A stretch of DNA of 64,000 nt from Hemicordylus capensis (Eukaryota; Chordata; Lepidosauria; Squamata; Cordylidae), in contig NC_069665.1 of assembly GCF_027244095.1 (NCBI RefSeq), positions 2,668,501-2,732,500 of the forward strand, written 5' to 3'. The notes below the pieces were generated by a model, which did not search any database, was not told where the DNA came from, and saw only the letters and a list, made by a program, of their open reading frames with translations. Positions 32,280 through 45,300 of this stretch are shown here, in pieces (within the stretch, counting starts at the first letter, position 1; each line of letters starts with the position of its first letter). The position numbers and the translations under genes are program-made.

Positions 32280-34735
32280 CCATCCAGAGGCCAGGACCCT
32301 GGCAGCTGCAGAGCAACGTGGCTTGTCCCCAGCCCCCCAAAGACACAGAGACATAGTTTGGGTGAAAAGGGCCACAACTTTATTCACCAATAACAATAAT
32401 AAGCCATAATAAGCCATAATAACCCATAATAACCGTGTGACCAGCCTAATTCTAACTCAAACCCCCAACGCAGAACGGAGTAGGCGAAAAAACTCCCAAC
32501 AGTGGCCAATGCGTTGAGAGCCAAAAATTCCTACTCGGCCCCAGAAGGGCGACCAGTCACTAGACCCGCTCTGCTCCAGGGAAGGGGGGGGATGCTCGGC
32601 CCAAACGGAAGAGCTGGGGCGGGGAAATAGTAATAATAAAAAGAGAGAGACCAGCCCGCCCACCCAAATCGTTTCCCCCCAAGTGAACCACAATGACATC
32701 AGGCCCAGGGAACCTAGCTCAATCATCCCAAATGGCAGGGAGCGACTGGCTCCATAACATGCGCCTCCTACCCAACCAAGAAACTGAAGCATGCGTTCCA
32801 AAACCCAACTGGGTGCCCCAATGGGAGGAGCTGGCCCTCTTGAAGGCCCCAAAGACCGACGAATGGGGGCAAACCAGGACCGGAACAGGAGCCGCCGCTC
32901 CGCCAGCACCTGCCAAGAAAACAAAAGGTCAGAGCGGGCATCGCCAACTTCCATTCAGCGCACGTAGTGCCGCACCACCAAGGACTTCCATCGCCCTCTC
33001 CTTTGAACGACATGCGAGCAGCCTTGGTGGCAGCCCCAATCCTAATGGAGTGCAGTGTAAGTCCCTCCAAGGGAACCCCGGCCAAGGTCAAGGCCCTTTG
33101 TATAACTGCCAGCAACTGATACAGGGTGAGGGGTGCCTTGTCCTCGTGCGCAAAAAGGCAGCCCTCTGGAAAGTCCCAGGTTATGCCGTAAGGCAGCTAC
33201 CGGACAAATCGAAGGGTTGCTGGTGGCCGCCAGACGAACAACACAGCCGGGAGCAGATGGTCACCCAAGGGCAGCCCCATAGCACCATAAGGGGCATGCT
33301 TGGGGGAAGGCAAAATTCCCATGGGGTAAAACCCAGAGGTCCCCCCTGAACCTGAGATTGCTGTCGGCGAAGTTACAGAGCCGCCCCCAACAGGGGCCAA
33401 AGCCGGCCTGTTACCCAGCCACACCTGCTCTGCCGCCCCTTGGAGCCCTGCAGTGATCACCGGAAAACCCAACGGAGGACCCATGCCCCAAGGCTGTGTG
33501 TAAGGTGCCCCAAATGGGGCAGGTCCCCATCCACCCATGGCAGGCATCGGCCAGGGTCCAGAGGGCCACTGGCCGGTGCCGCCGGGTGGCGTCGGTGCAA
33601 TAGGCTCACCCGGGGACGGAGGCAAAGATGGATCCACAGGGGGTTGATCCAATGGCAGCGGGGATTCCGGAACCGCAGGAGAAGGCATCGCAGGAACAGG
33701 AACGCCAGGCACTGGCAACACAGGATCAGCCGGCTCTGCAGGCAGCGCTGGGCCGGGCGGGCCCTCGCCCTTTTCAAGAGCTCCTAACCTGTCAGAGAGA
33801 GATTTTCGTAACTGTGTTCCAGCAGCACCACGCGTGCGTCGAGGAACTTCCTTCGGCGCTCCAGACGGGCCAGCCCCCTTGCTTCCAACAGAATGGAAGC
33901 CTTGGCCTTCTCCAGAGCTTCCATTCTGTTGATCAGGCCCCTAATTAGAACCATCTCCTCATCATCCTCATCAGAGGAAGAAGCTGGAGGTGCAGGCCGC
34001 TTGGCCCCCTGATAGGCTGACCACCGGTTTTCTCCTTGGCTTTCCTAGGCATGTGGGCGAATTGCAGGGGCCCAGAATAACCAACCCCCAATGCCACCAA
34101 GAACAACCCCGAAAACCCCACGGGCAAAAGAACACGACGGGCGTGGAGAGAAGAGCGCCCAGAGAGCCACTCGCTGCCCTCCTGAGAGACCCCCACTCCA
34201 ACCCCCCAAAGAAGCCAACGGAAGAGAAGAGGGACACGAAAAATGCCAGTAACCCCAAGGCCAACCAACACCCTCACCCAACCGCAGGGAGCTGCAGGGC
34301 CCCAAATAAGTGCCACCAATCAGAGCAACCACCAGTCCCGCCCAGTTAGGCTGCCCAATACGCCCCAGGCCAGGAAGGCCCAACCCGGACAAACCAAGGG
34401 CCCCAAGCCCCGAAGATGCCGCCCCGGGGCCGATGCCGCCGCACTCCAGCCGCAGGCCTATGCCCCCTCAGGCCGCTAAAATGACCGCCGATGTCCGGGG
34501 AAGCCGCCGCTCGGCAGGTCGATGCTACCCACCCAAATACACCACTCTTCCCATCCTCGGGCACACCCCGCCCCCCGCCCCCAGAACTGAACGGGCCAAT
34601 CAGGTGCCTTTGGGGCCTCCTGCGGAGCGTGGCTGGGACAAACTCCCTCCCCTCCGCAGGAGGCCAAGGGGAGGGGCATTCCGTGTGGCTTGCTTCTCTT
34701 TCTTGGGGGCAACTTGTCTGGCTCTTCGCAAAAGG
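32280..34735 (-). mobile_element. DIRS-type retroelement fossil, unit 2
   Basis: Duplicated copy of the same fossil: gag-like segment about 33197-33950, recombinase-like segment around 33000-33115, hydrolase-like segment below 32700. Broken. Same position relative to the gene as in units 1 and 3. Confidence 0.7.
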
Positions 34736-35049
34736 ACCTACGCAAAATACAAAAGAAAGAAATATTCTGATCAATGAAGATGCAGAACTCTAGCCTTAAC
34801 CTCTATACCTCAACCCAATCTGTACTAATGTTAAAACAACATCATTTTAAAATTATCAACACCAGAAGACAACCCGTAAAATGTTAAGATTTACCGATTT
34901 TAAAAATGAAGTGATATAACTTGCGATCATATGGGAGGGGGGAAGCTGTAATATACAGGGTGAAGACGGGCCCGTCAGAGTTCTCCCCAGCAGGCCGTCT
35001 CCAGTCCTGCTGCTTAGGAGGACACCCAGCGAGAGACGAGACTTGCCTC

Positions 35050-38000
35050 TCAGTGGCGCCAGGGGTAGCCATACTGAAGGGAGATGTCCATTTCCTCCTC
35101 CCGCTCCACGAAATACTGCCTCCGGCCGGCTGATGTCCACTGAGCCGCCTCTTCCCTCGCTCTTTGAGCCCGCCGCCGCATCAGCTCCCGGACGGGCCGT
35201 TGCTCCTCCGTCATGGGCCGGGAGACTTCCAGGTGGGCCGGGGGCGTCCTCCAAGGGATGAACGTGTCCCCCTTAAACTCCTGCTCTGCTGTCGTGCGCT
35301 GGGGACCAGGTGGAAGGACCGGATGCTCCGTGGAGGCTTGGTGGGCAGGGAGGACGGGTCGGTGGGTTGGTGTGGGACCCCAAGGCTGTGGCTGTGGTTG
35401 AGGGGCCGGCGGGGGCTGGCCCAAGGTCCTCCCAGCAAGACCGTGCATCCGCAAGCTATTTGCCTGCGCCAGGGAGGAGGGCCGGAGCATGAAGGGACGG
35501 GATCCCGGCGGCCTCCACACTGGCGTTGATTGTGGGTGGGCCAGGGAGCTAGGGGGGAGGTTGGCCATCGGCATGGCTGCTGGCCTGGCCATGGAGCTGG
35601 GCGGTGCCTTCCCCGCTGGTCTGCTTGGCAGGGCTGCCAAAGGCCTTGGTGGTGGCTTGGCTGTGCTTCCGGATGGTGGCCTTCCCATGGACATCGCTGG
35701 TGTCTTTTGGGGCACGCTCTGCCCGGGATGTCCCTCTGCACTCTTGGACTCTGCCGGGGGGCCCAGGGCATGGAACACCTGCACGGAGTCCCGCATCATT
35801 CTGGCCAGGCTGCTCCTCGGAGTCGGGGGCACAGCCTGGGCGGATCCACTGGACTCTGCCCCCACTTTCTGCCTCTTGGTGTTCCCTGCTTCGGCTTCAG
35901 GTGGTAGCAGCCGTGCTTTCCCCCTTCCTGGCAGGACCTGAGGCATTTTCAACAGCTTCTGGCCTGGCATGCTACCTGCAGGTTTCATCGGCTGATGGGG
36001 TTGGACGGCCAGCTCCAGATGGCAAGTGGGGATCTTCTGTGCAGTTCTCCCTTCCTTCTGGTCCAGGGGTGCTTTGGCCGTCTCTCCAGATCTCGCCTCC
36101 CGCTCAGCCTTTGGGCTTCCCCGTGGAACCTTGGGTGCTGGCACGCTCTCTGCCCCTGCTGCCCTTGCCCTCTTTGCAATGTTCTCTGCAGGGAGTTTCC
36201 TGCCCACCAACTCCCCATATGTGCGGTCCTTGGCCTTTTTGGGTGCAGAGGAGATGGGCGGCAAAAAGTCAAAGAGCTGCAGCCTTGGCTTGGCGCATTG
36301 GGTGTTCTTGTCTCCTGGGGCTACCAGGTGGGAAGCCGTTCCCTTGGAGAGCACTTTGGTTGGCTCTGGTGGAGGAGGCGGGAAGAGGAATTCCGGAAGC
36401 AACTGCGGGGCTGTTCCTCCCTTGGCCATTCCTCGACCCTTCAGCTGGGGAGGAGATGGTGGGTGGCGCTCCTGGGTCCCTGCTAGAAAGGAAGAAGAGA
36501 AGTCAGTTGTTTGGGAAAAGACCGAGCAAGTCTGTAACTTCCAGGCAAGTTCTAATCATGAAAACATTTCGATGGAGAAGAGTTGCAAAGGAATGGGGTC
36601 CCAAAGGCCGGATCTGGGCTCTCGGATCTGGGCAGCTTTTCCCCATCCCAAGGCACAGATGCTGAGGGAGTGGCATTCCCCCCAACCCACATCAGACCTC
36701 CACTCTTCAACTCTCTTAGCACAAGGTTCTCGCAGGGCTGGTGGGGCCAGTCACGGGACTGTCCTTCCCCCACAATGGTGCACACCCACCTCTGTGTGGT
36801 CCCAACTCTGGGATCTTCATTCTTCGTGCAGCACCGGTGCTGAAGCCTTCTGCCTTCTGAGTTGCAGGCTCCTTGATTTGGATGGCCAGTGTCTGCTCAG
36901 TGGCAGGAATCAAGACTGAAAGAGAAGGACGGAGGATGACCAGGGGATGGGTCAGGATCTGATCCAGAGCCAGCCCTGCCGTGTGGTAAGGGGAGGTGGT
37001 GGATTTCCCCTGAGCGAGGGCGAGGGAAGGTGGCAATGCTGACTCCTTAGGGGGCTCAAGCAGTCACGGATGGGTGGGGTAAGGGGTGAGGGCAGCAGGA
37101 ATTCTCATCCGAAGACAGCTTTCAAACATTGCACATCAGGGCAGACATTGAGTCATCCAGTGATCAGCTCTTGCACATTTCCAAAAACCCTGGGAATATA
37201 TTTTGAAGACCATGGCCTCAGGAGAAGGATTGCGCCAGACCCATGGGAAGGACACAGGGAGCCCTAGGCGGGAGAACGCCCCTTTCCCAACATCAGCACA
37301 AACCTCTGGACGCACGTCGAATGTCCGTCGGCTTGCCGCTCCTGGGCTGATCCGGTGGGGCTGGGCGGAACCCCCCAGCGGCAGGGGTGGTGCTGCTGCC
37401 TTCGGATTGCAGCCGGTGTGCCAGCAGGACCAGATTCCTCTTGCGCGCCGGGTCCGCCCTGGCTGGCTGGGCCAGAGATCTTCTTGCAGCAGGAGGGATG
37501 GGGGCAAGCTGGGCCAGAGATGTTGTCTCCGCAGGAGGGATGGGGGCAAGCGTGGCATGTCTGTAGCCAGGAGCCTCCCTCACCCTATGCAAGAATGGTG
37601 GGAACTCTTCCGGCTCTGGAGGTCGCAGCTGGCCAATGGATGTATGGCCAGACAATTGGGCCATGGGGCCCGCAGTGGGACGGCTGGGGGCCAGCGGCCC
37701 AAAGAAGGGTCCGGGGAGATGGTAGAGGGATGCCGCCGGTGAGCCAGGCCACTGGTGCTCCCGCTGCGGCGTCCGCAGATCTCCCTCTGCTGGTTCTCTG
37801 TGGTCCCTGCTGTCCCTCCCTTCGATGGACTGAAGGGAGAGGTCAGAGACCGAGGACCACATGGAGGTGGAACCAATGGTCGCCGTCGGTGTCTCAAGGA
37901 AGCTGCTGGGCGAACCACCTCCTTCCCCGGCCGAGCTCGCGCTCGTACAGGCGGAGCCAGCAGACGGCCTCTTTTCAGTCGACTCATCTGTAAGAAAAAG

Positions 38001-38240
38001 GAAGGGGGCACCTTGATTTCTGTCATTCCTACAACAGCCCTGCAAAGGAGGCCCAACCGACGCCTTGCTGATGGGAAGGGAAGAGGCAACTACCCAATTG
38101 CCCCGAGGCCTCCCTCTGAACCCATGGCTTCAGTCACTTGGAAGGAGGCACCCACCTCCCTGCTGGGATGCCCGAGTATTGTCCCACTCTTCAGGTGAGG
38201 AAGCCCAACAACCCTGATGTGGAGAACTAGCGGCACTCAT
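35050..38240 (-). CDS. C2orf78-like gene, copy 2 (four exons, 775 aa)
   Basis: Exons at 38240-38156, 37987-37304, 36915-36790 and 36482-35050 have the same lengths and phases as copy 1, so the predicted protein is again 775 aa with the same C-terminal block. Two things differ. The exon 2 donor reads AGAG|gtttgt instead of AGAG|gtgagt, still GT but a weaker consensus. Intron 2 has lost a block of about 240 bp present in copies 1 and 3. Intron 3 carries an alternative segment (about 36541-36625) shared with copy 3 but not copy 1. Amino-acid changes are scattered and conservative. The copy looks intact, but its splicing efficiency is the open question. Confidence 0.72.
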
Positions 38241-39405
38241 GCCCCACTCCGCCTCTTAGTCCTGGAGGACTTCCAGAGGGGCTCCTGCATCTCATTGAGT
38301 TTGAGCAGGCCAGATGAGATGGATGATGTGCATGCAGCTGCCACAGTCAGGGCACTTGTCTCTCCCCTGCTATGGTCTGCAACAGCAAAGAGTCACTCTC
38401 CAAGGTTCTGGGGTTCCCCCAACTGCTCAACATTGACCCTCCTGTAGATGTAGGACTACAGCTCCCATCATCCCTGGCTGTTGGCCGCTGTTGCTGGCTG
38501 GGGATTATGGGAGTTGTAGTCCAAAAACAGCTGGGGAGCCATAGCTGAGCAGGCCTGCTTTAACCGAAGATGCTAAGAACTTTGCCTGGGACCTGAGGGA
38601 TGTAGAGCACGGCCAAATCTGCTCCTCTCTGAGCACTCTTGGTTCCAGGAGTCCAGAGAATGTTGTGGTTCGAATCGGATTCCAGAGTGAGAGGCAGTTA
38701 GCCTGAGCTGAAGGGGCAGCCCTGGGAGGAACTGGGGAGGAAATTAACCAGAACCAGTGAAAGAACCCCTTTGCACCCATTCTGCCTATGGAAAGCCTCT
38801 CCCAAGCAGAAGTCAATTCTTTTGGATACTCTGCACAGTCCTGGACACTAGTTCAAACACACCCCTATTACATTCCCCTTCATTAGGATTCTGATGACTT
38901 CCTTGTCTCATGCCTGTAAGACTTTGGAAGGGGCCATTGATGATTCCAGATAAGAATGAACTATCTAAAAAGGCTGGGGAAAGGGGATAACCTCTTTGGA
39001 CAGAAGGTAGAACAAAGTGGAAAGGGAAGGTGTGGTATAAAGTCAGATAAAGGAAAGCAAGGGAAATGTCACCCAAGAGCAGACACAGGGCACAATCCAT
39101 CCAAATGAATTGCCACCTGGTCCCTCCTTTATTCTACCAAGAAAACCACATGGCTTTGTGGTCTCCAGGAATCGACACCAACTCACAACCTTCCCTTTCT
39201 TTTTCCTCCTGGATGGCACCATTTCCTACCTGCCATGATGACTTTCAATGTCTAAAGAAGTCCACTGGACAACTAAAACAACAACGACGACAAGAAGATG
39301 ATCTCTCTGGTGAGAGCAGACCAGGCAATCTCTCCAATTAGAAGAGCCTGCTGTCAGTACTCTTTAACCGCTGGAAAGTCGGTTAGGGAGTGGGCAACTG
39401 AAGCC

Positions 39406-39525
39406 CGATGATGCGTCATTGTTTATCGCGGTCCCTATGGCAACCTGCAGCTGGTGGGGTGGGGGCCAGAAGAATGTCGGAAGCGGGTCGTGATGATGCA
39501 AGATGATGTCATGGCCATCTTCACA
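39406..39525 (-). promoter_or_regulatory. Putative promoter block of gene copy 2
   Basis: Same cluster with the X-box half-site as GGCAACC (GTTGCC on the minus strand), which is closer to the RFX consensus. It lies about 1.2 kb upstream of the copy-2 start (38240). Confidence 0.4.
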
Positions 39526-40169
39526 CAGGCTCTCTACCGATATCAAACCATCCCTCAAACCATCCATCTTCTTCACTTAGACGTTCAGAAGGGGAGACCA
39601 GACCCAAGTTCCGCAGAGTCCATTTCAAGTCTGTTTGGCCACTGGAAGTCTCTTTGGGGGTTGAATGGAAGTCCAGCCATGCTCTCAGGTTTCCTCTTTG
39701 GCATCAATCAGTCAATCAATCAATTATATTAGTGCCCCATCCCTCCAGTACACTTCTGCTTGGGGTGGCTCAGGTTAGTAAAATCGATATAATCTAAACT
39801 AAAAGATTAATAAAATTGAAGAAGTTAAAAGACCAAGCTAAAACCACATTTAAAATGACAAATTTTTAAAGTTTCACATTAAAAGTTATTAATAAACAGC
39901 TAAAAACTAAAAAAAAATTAAAGGACCTACCAGATTATAAGCAGCAGAAAAGACATTAAAAAGCATCTTTTAAAAGATAAGTTATTGTGGTTGTGTTTTT
40001 TAAAACACTGAGGGAGTCAGCATGGCAAAGCTCTTCCAGGAGGGCATTCCAAACTGAGGGGCCACAAGTGAGAAGACAACTGAGAAGACCCTGTCTCTAG
40101 TCCCCACCAACTGGATTGCTGTTAGGTGGGTCAAACACTCATGAAGCCACTTGAGCCCAAGAGATTCTA

Positions 40170-40177
40170 CAGGTAGA
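40170..40177. other. Empty hAT target site in unit 3
   Basis: The single CAGGTAGA here is flanked by the same sequences that flank the 1.2-kb hAT element in units 1, 2 and 4 (gattcta on the left, tctaactgt on the right). One copy of the target and no footprint is what an uninserted site looks like. Confidence 0.88.
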
Positions 40178-41164
40178 TCTAACTGTATAATGATGTTATC
40201 ATCCACCCCAAATGACCCCAATCTGATAGGGACATCAGAAGCTGTCTTGTACTGAGTCAGACCACTGATCCATCTCATTGGGTATCATCTACGCTGACTG
40301 GCAGCATCTTTCCAAGGTTCCAAATACTGGTGAGAGAATCTGGATAGGTGCATCCATCTGACCCATTTCTCACTTCCCATCTGACCACTCCCCTCTTCTC
40401 CTACCTAGCTTTTGGAGTTCACACAACCCTGGTTCGGGAGTGCACCTGGCTCTCTTACCTTGGCTGGGTGCTCCACCTACACAGGTGGGGATCATGTGAC
40501 CTAGCTTACGCTCTCAAACAGAAGTCGTTGACTGCGGTAGTCACTTTAGCCAGAAAATACCCCACTTTTGTCTGCGCTGCTTCCTTTGTTGATTCCCTTC
40601 TGATCTTGGCAGTGTGGAACTGAAGGACTGTACCACTTAGGGTTACCATATTCAAGCTTCCCAAATCCGGGTGGCCTGATTTGCAGATTATGCAGATTAC
40701 AGACAACTAATTTGCATTATTGATTGATTGATTGGACAGATTTGTATACCCGCCTTCTCTACCCTCCCATGTGATTGGATCCAGAGTAAAATCCGGGCAA
40801 TCCGGGCAGCACATTTGAAATCCACGTCAATCCGGGTGGAATTTAGCAGCCGGGTGGAGGAACCAAAATCCGGGGGCTCCCCTAAATTCCATGGTGTCTA
40901 AACACACGAAAGTTCAATGAGGCAGGGGAAACCATGTGGCTAAATGGATTGTAATTGTAGAGGACAAGAATGAAGAGCTCTTCACCACCTTATTTCCCAG
41001 CAGAGTGAAGAGAACACAAGTCTTTCTTTGGCATACAGATCAATATTTAGTGACCATGTAATATTCAGCCTCATGAAAGACATGTGCTCCACCAGCCTAA
41101 CAGCTTTGTGACTATGCATTGACTGTTTTATTACTATAATAGCTTTTATGATGTTTATACTTCT

Positions 41165-41385
41165 ACAGTTTTATAGCTCCATCACCTAGTATCTGCTGTT
41201 GCAGTTCTATCACTTTGGTAGAATACAGGAGGGGTTGACCATTGCCTCCTCCCACGCAGTCTGAGAAGATGCCTTTCAGCATCTTCCTAGATGGCTGCTG
41301 TCCAATATAGTACCAGCGGGGATTCGAACTGGCAACCTTCTGCTTGTTAGTCAAGCATTTCCCCGCTGTGCCACGCCTCTAACCA
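41165..41385 (-). repeat. tRNA-derived SINE, unit 3
   Basis: Orthologous SINE; the box-B match at about 41328-41340 has one change (agttcgaatcccc). Confidence 0.72.
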
Positions 41386-41461
41386 TACTTGTAAATCGCC
41401 TTATACTTTGTACTGGTCTATGATCATAATCAAGATTGATTGATCGATATTTATGTGGAGT

Positions 41462-41655
41462 CAGGGGCGTGACTAACAGGGAACAGGAGATGAAAAATGT
41501 CCCTGGGACCATCAGGGAGGCCGGCCCCCCGCCCCACCCCACCCCGGCAGCCGAGCCACTGCTCCCTCCCTCCCCCCTCTCTGAAGAAGAAGATGGGGAG
41601 GGGGCCCACCTTTACCTTTTGTCCTGGGGCCCCCTCCAAACTTGCTACGCCCCTT
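41462..41655. mobile_element. Short hAT MITE, unit 3
   Basis: Orthologous to 5382-5579, with the left duplication copy at 41454-41461. The right duplication has diverged (ttgtcaag). Confidence 0.82.
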
Positions 41656-42192
41656 TGTCAAGTCTGCACATTTATAGGGTTTCCCCACCCGCACCCCCTT
41701 GTACAACTGCAGTTGGTATTTCAAAAACAATTCATACCTGTGGTCATTCATGATCCATTTTAATTATTCATCATAAAAATGTGTGAATAAAGACAGATGG
41801 TTTCTGCACTTCTGCTTCCGACAGAAGATGAAAACCTGAAGACAGAGTCTAGTTTGTTTTGCGGCAGATATTCTTGGCGGTGGCAAGTCAAAGGTAGCGG
41901 GGTGCGGAAGAGAAAATGGGGTGAAATCCTGCTCCTGCACAGTTCACTGGCAAGGACTTTTCAGTCACCTGTTAATGGGTTAGTGAGAGTGAAGTCGAGA
42001 AACATCCGGCCCGGTCAGACGTTCCAATTCCTCATCTAATCTGGGGGTTCTCAACCTTGGCTGAAGCTATTCTGGCTGAGGGTGATGGGTATTGTAGTCC
42101 AACAGCATCTGGGAATGCAAGGTTGGAAACCCCTGATCTGATAGGAACATTGGAAGCTACCACTGGTCCATCTAACTCAGTATCATCTACAC

Positions 42193-42322
42193 CAGGGATT
42201 CTCAACGTTGGGTCCCCAGATGTTATTGGACTTCCATCATCCCCAACCAAAGGCCACTGGGGCTGGGGATTATGGGAGTTGAAGTCCAATAACATCGGGA
42301 GACCCAACGTTGAGAATCCCTG
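42193..42322. mobile_element. Palindromic hAT MITE, unit 3
   Basis: Same insertion with an exact duplication ATCTACAC on both sides, the best-preserved example in the window. Confidence 0.92.
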
Positions 42323-45300
42323 ATCTACACTGAATGGCAGCAGCTTTCCAAGGTTTCAAGGCAGGAAACCTTCCCTGTCCTACCTGGAGATGCTTCCAGG
42401 AATGAAACCTGGGACCTTTCTCCAGAAATAGGAACCTAGGAAGCTGAGCGATGGCCCCATCCTGCAAATTAGAAACTAATCCTCTGCTCTTCCCAATTCC
42501 ACCCCTCCATTACTATTCTCCATTACCCCACAATCCTCCTCTATTAATTAATCCAGTCATTCCTGTGTGTGTTGTTCAATCTGAAAGACACTTGTGCAGG
42601 GGTTTCCACCCTGGTGCCCCAAATGATGTTGGACTACAACACCCATCACCCCCATGTGCTGTGGCCAACCAGTGCAGCTAGGGAGTTGTAGCGTCACAAA
42701 ATCTGGGGATGCCTTCTTGAGAGCTCCTGCATTAGGCAGTGGGTTTGAACATAGTGTTTAAAAAGGTGCTTAGTTTTAGGCTTGGGAATCCTTTCTTCCA
42801 TCCCTCTCTTATTCATTCATTCGTTCAATTTCTACACCGCCCTTCCAAAAATGGCTCAGAGCGGTTTACACAGAGAAATAATAAATCAACAGGATGGATC
42901 CCTGTCCCCAAATGGATCACAATAATAAAACACACACACACACACACACACACAAGATAGACACCAGCAAGAGTCACTGGAGGTGCTGTGCTGGGGGTGG
43001 ATAGGGCCAGTTACTCTCACCCAGCTAAATCTTATGCTCCTTGCTGGGTGCTGGGGTTGCCAACGCTCCAGGATGGAGCCGGAATCAGCATCAATGATTC
43101 GGTGACTGTGGAACTCAACCCTGGAGGTTTTAATGGCTTGATGTGGTGAAAAATATTGGACAAGAATGTCCCAAGGTGGGGAATCTCCAGGAATCGCTTC
43201 AGAATGGGCAGTCTGCCTGGACGCACCTCTTCCTTTCTCCTTTGCTCTGATTCCGGGTCAGCTTGTCACTTCCGGGCAGGAATTGTGCAGAGAGAGTATA
43301 AGCTGGGCTTGATCTGGCCTTCTCCGTTGGACCTTGCCCATTGCCTTCATTTATTGATTGACATTGATATCCTGCTCGTCCTTCCCAGGAGTCCAGAGCA
43401 GTGTCCATGGTTCTGTTCCTCCCCACAGCAACCCTGTGAGTGAGGCAGAATAGGCTGAGAGATGGGTGACTGGTCCAGAGTGTCCTGGTGAGTTCCGTGG
43501 CTGAAGCGGGATTAGAACTCGGCTCTCCCAGGTCCAAGTCCAACCCCCTCTCTCTTTAGAGGGAACAGATGAAACAGGGAAAGCAGCAGTGCCTCTGAGC
43601 CTGAGCAGACTGCCGGACCTTGAAAAGAGCCGAATCCTGTCTCTGCCCTTTGAGATTTGAAGTTAAGGCTTCAAGGAGAGAAAAGACTTGGCTTTAAACT
43701 ACCAGAACCCGGGGGGTGGGGGGTGGAGTGGGGCGGCGGAGAGCCAAACTGTTACTTTTTTAACATCCAGGCTAGAGAACTGTAATGTGTGCTGTACCTA
43801 GGGCTGCCTTTGAAGATGGTCAGAAAACTTGGATTGGCTTAGAATACAGCAGCCAGACTTCCAACCAGAGAGCCATAGTTCCGATGCTCTAACTCTGATC
43901 GTCAAAGGTCAGAGCTGGCTGTCACGGCCTTTCCAGGCTCACTTCCAGGTGCTGATTGTTTCCGCCTTTGAAGCCCTCCATTAAATGGCTCCTGTAGGAA
44001 CCAAGTTTAAGTCTCCAGGTGCCTCCCCAGGTGAAATCAGGAGGGTGGTGAGCGGGGAGAAGTCTTCTCAATGGTGTAGGAAATATGGTTCCCCAATAAG
44101 CGAGGGCGTCCTCCATCTTTCTTGGAAGAAGGCGAGTTTTTGTAATCGACTTGTTCACAGCGGCTTTTAAAGTTCTGTAATTGTCTATCATGTGATGGCT
44201 GCTGTTTTGAATTGTCATTAGCCTGGCCTTTCCCTTCACTAGAGATGTGGTGGTTCTTCCCCTCCCAGGCACTGGTTTTTTTTTTTTTTAAACTGTATTT
44301 TTAAATTCATGATGTGAATTTTAATGACGTTTTATATTGGTTTTATTGTAACCCACTCCGAGACCTTTGGGTATAGGGCGGGCTCGAAATGCAAACAAGT
44401 GGAATAAAAATGAAAATCATAAATAATTAGCAGCCCCTCGTTGCTGGGCCCCTTCTCTTTTAGGCGTCCCAAGGGGTGGGGTGTGCATGGATTCAGCACT
44501 GCAACACCTTCAGGGGGATGCACGCTCCAGGGAGAGATGCACACCAACCACTCTGCCGAGAAATGCTAAGGAATCCTCCCCATTGTCTCCTTCCTTGGGA
44601 CCTTGAAACCAGGAGAGAATTTCATGGATCTCTTAGCAAATCCACCGGTTAGGACACATGAGAGCTGCAAGGAGAGGTTTGTCAGTTAGGCTCCGTTTTA
44701 AATGCTTGCATGTTGAATGTTGGTTGTGTGTTTCGTAGTCCTGGAAGTGCCTTTGAACAATGATTCTTTCAAAGCGGGCCAGCTCTTCATGCTTTAACTC
44801 AGGGCGTCCTAAACTTGGGAACTTTGGCCATTGTGGCTAGGGGTGATGGGAGTTGTAGTCCCAAAAAAGTTTCTCTCCCTGGCAGCATCTCCAAGACAGG
44901 GCTGAGAGAGATTGCTGCCTGCAAACTTAGAGAAGCCGTTGCCAGTCTGGGTAGCCCACACTGAACCAGATGGACCAAGAGTCGGACTCAATCTATGGCA
45001 GCTTCCTATGTTCCTGTGTAAACATCTGGGGACCCAGGTTCCCTGATCCCTGTCTAACCCATCCTTTCCCCCCAGGGAAGTCTCACATCCTCATTCTCCC
45101 TTCAGCACTGTGGAGAACAAGGAGAGATGAATGGCTGACCGTGCAACGTGCCAATTAGCTCCGGATATCAGGGTTTCAGTGTTCCCTAAGGAGGCAGTGG
45201 GGCAGGGAATACCAGCCTTGAAGATGTGAACCTGTGGCTTGATATATTGTTCTGTAGCTAAGATTTTTGTAAACCGCTTTGGGAGGTTCACCTGGAAGCA

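Larger units (their letters stand above)
21270..37386. repeat. Tandem array unit 2 (about 16.1 kb)
   Basis: Second head-to-tail copy. It lacks the L2 insertion, so the intact junction can be read at 28741-28757. Distinctive traits are a shortened intron 2 in its gene copy near 37190 and loss of the right part of the 0.2-kb hAT MITE near 26675. It carries the 1.2-kb hAT element (24083-25308). Confidence 0.95.
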
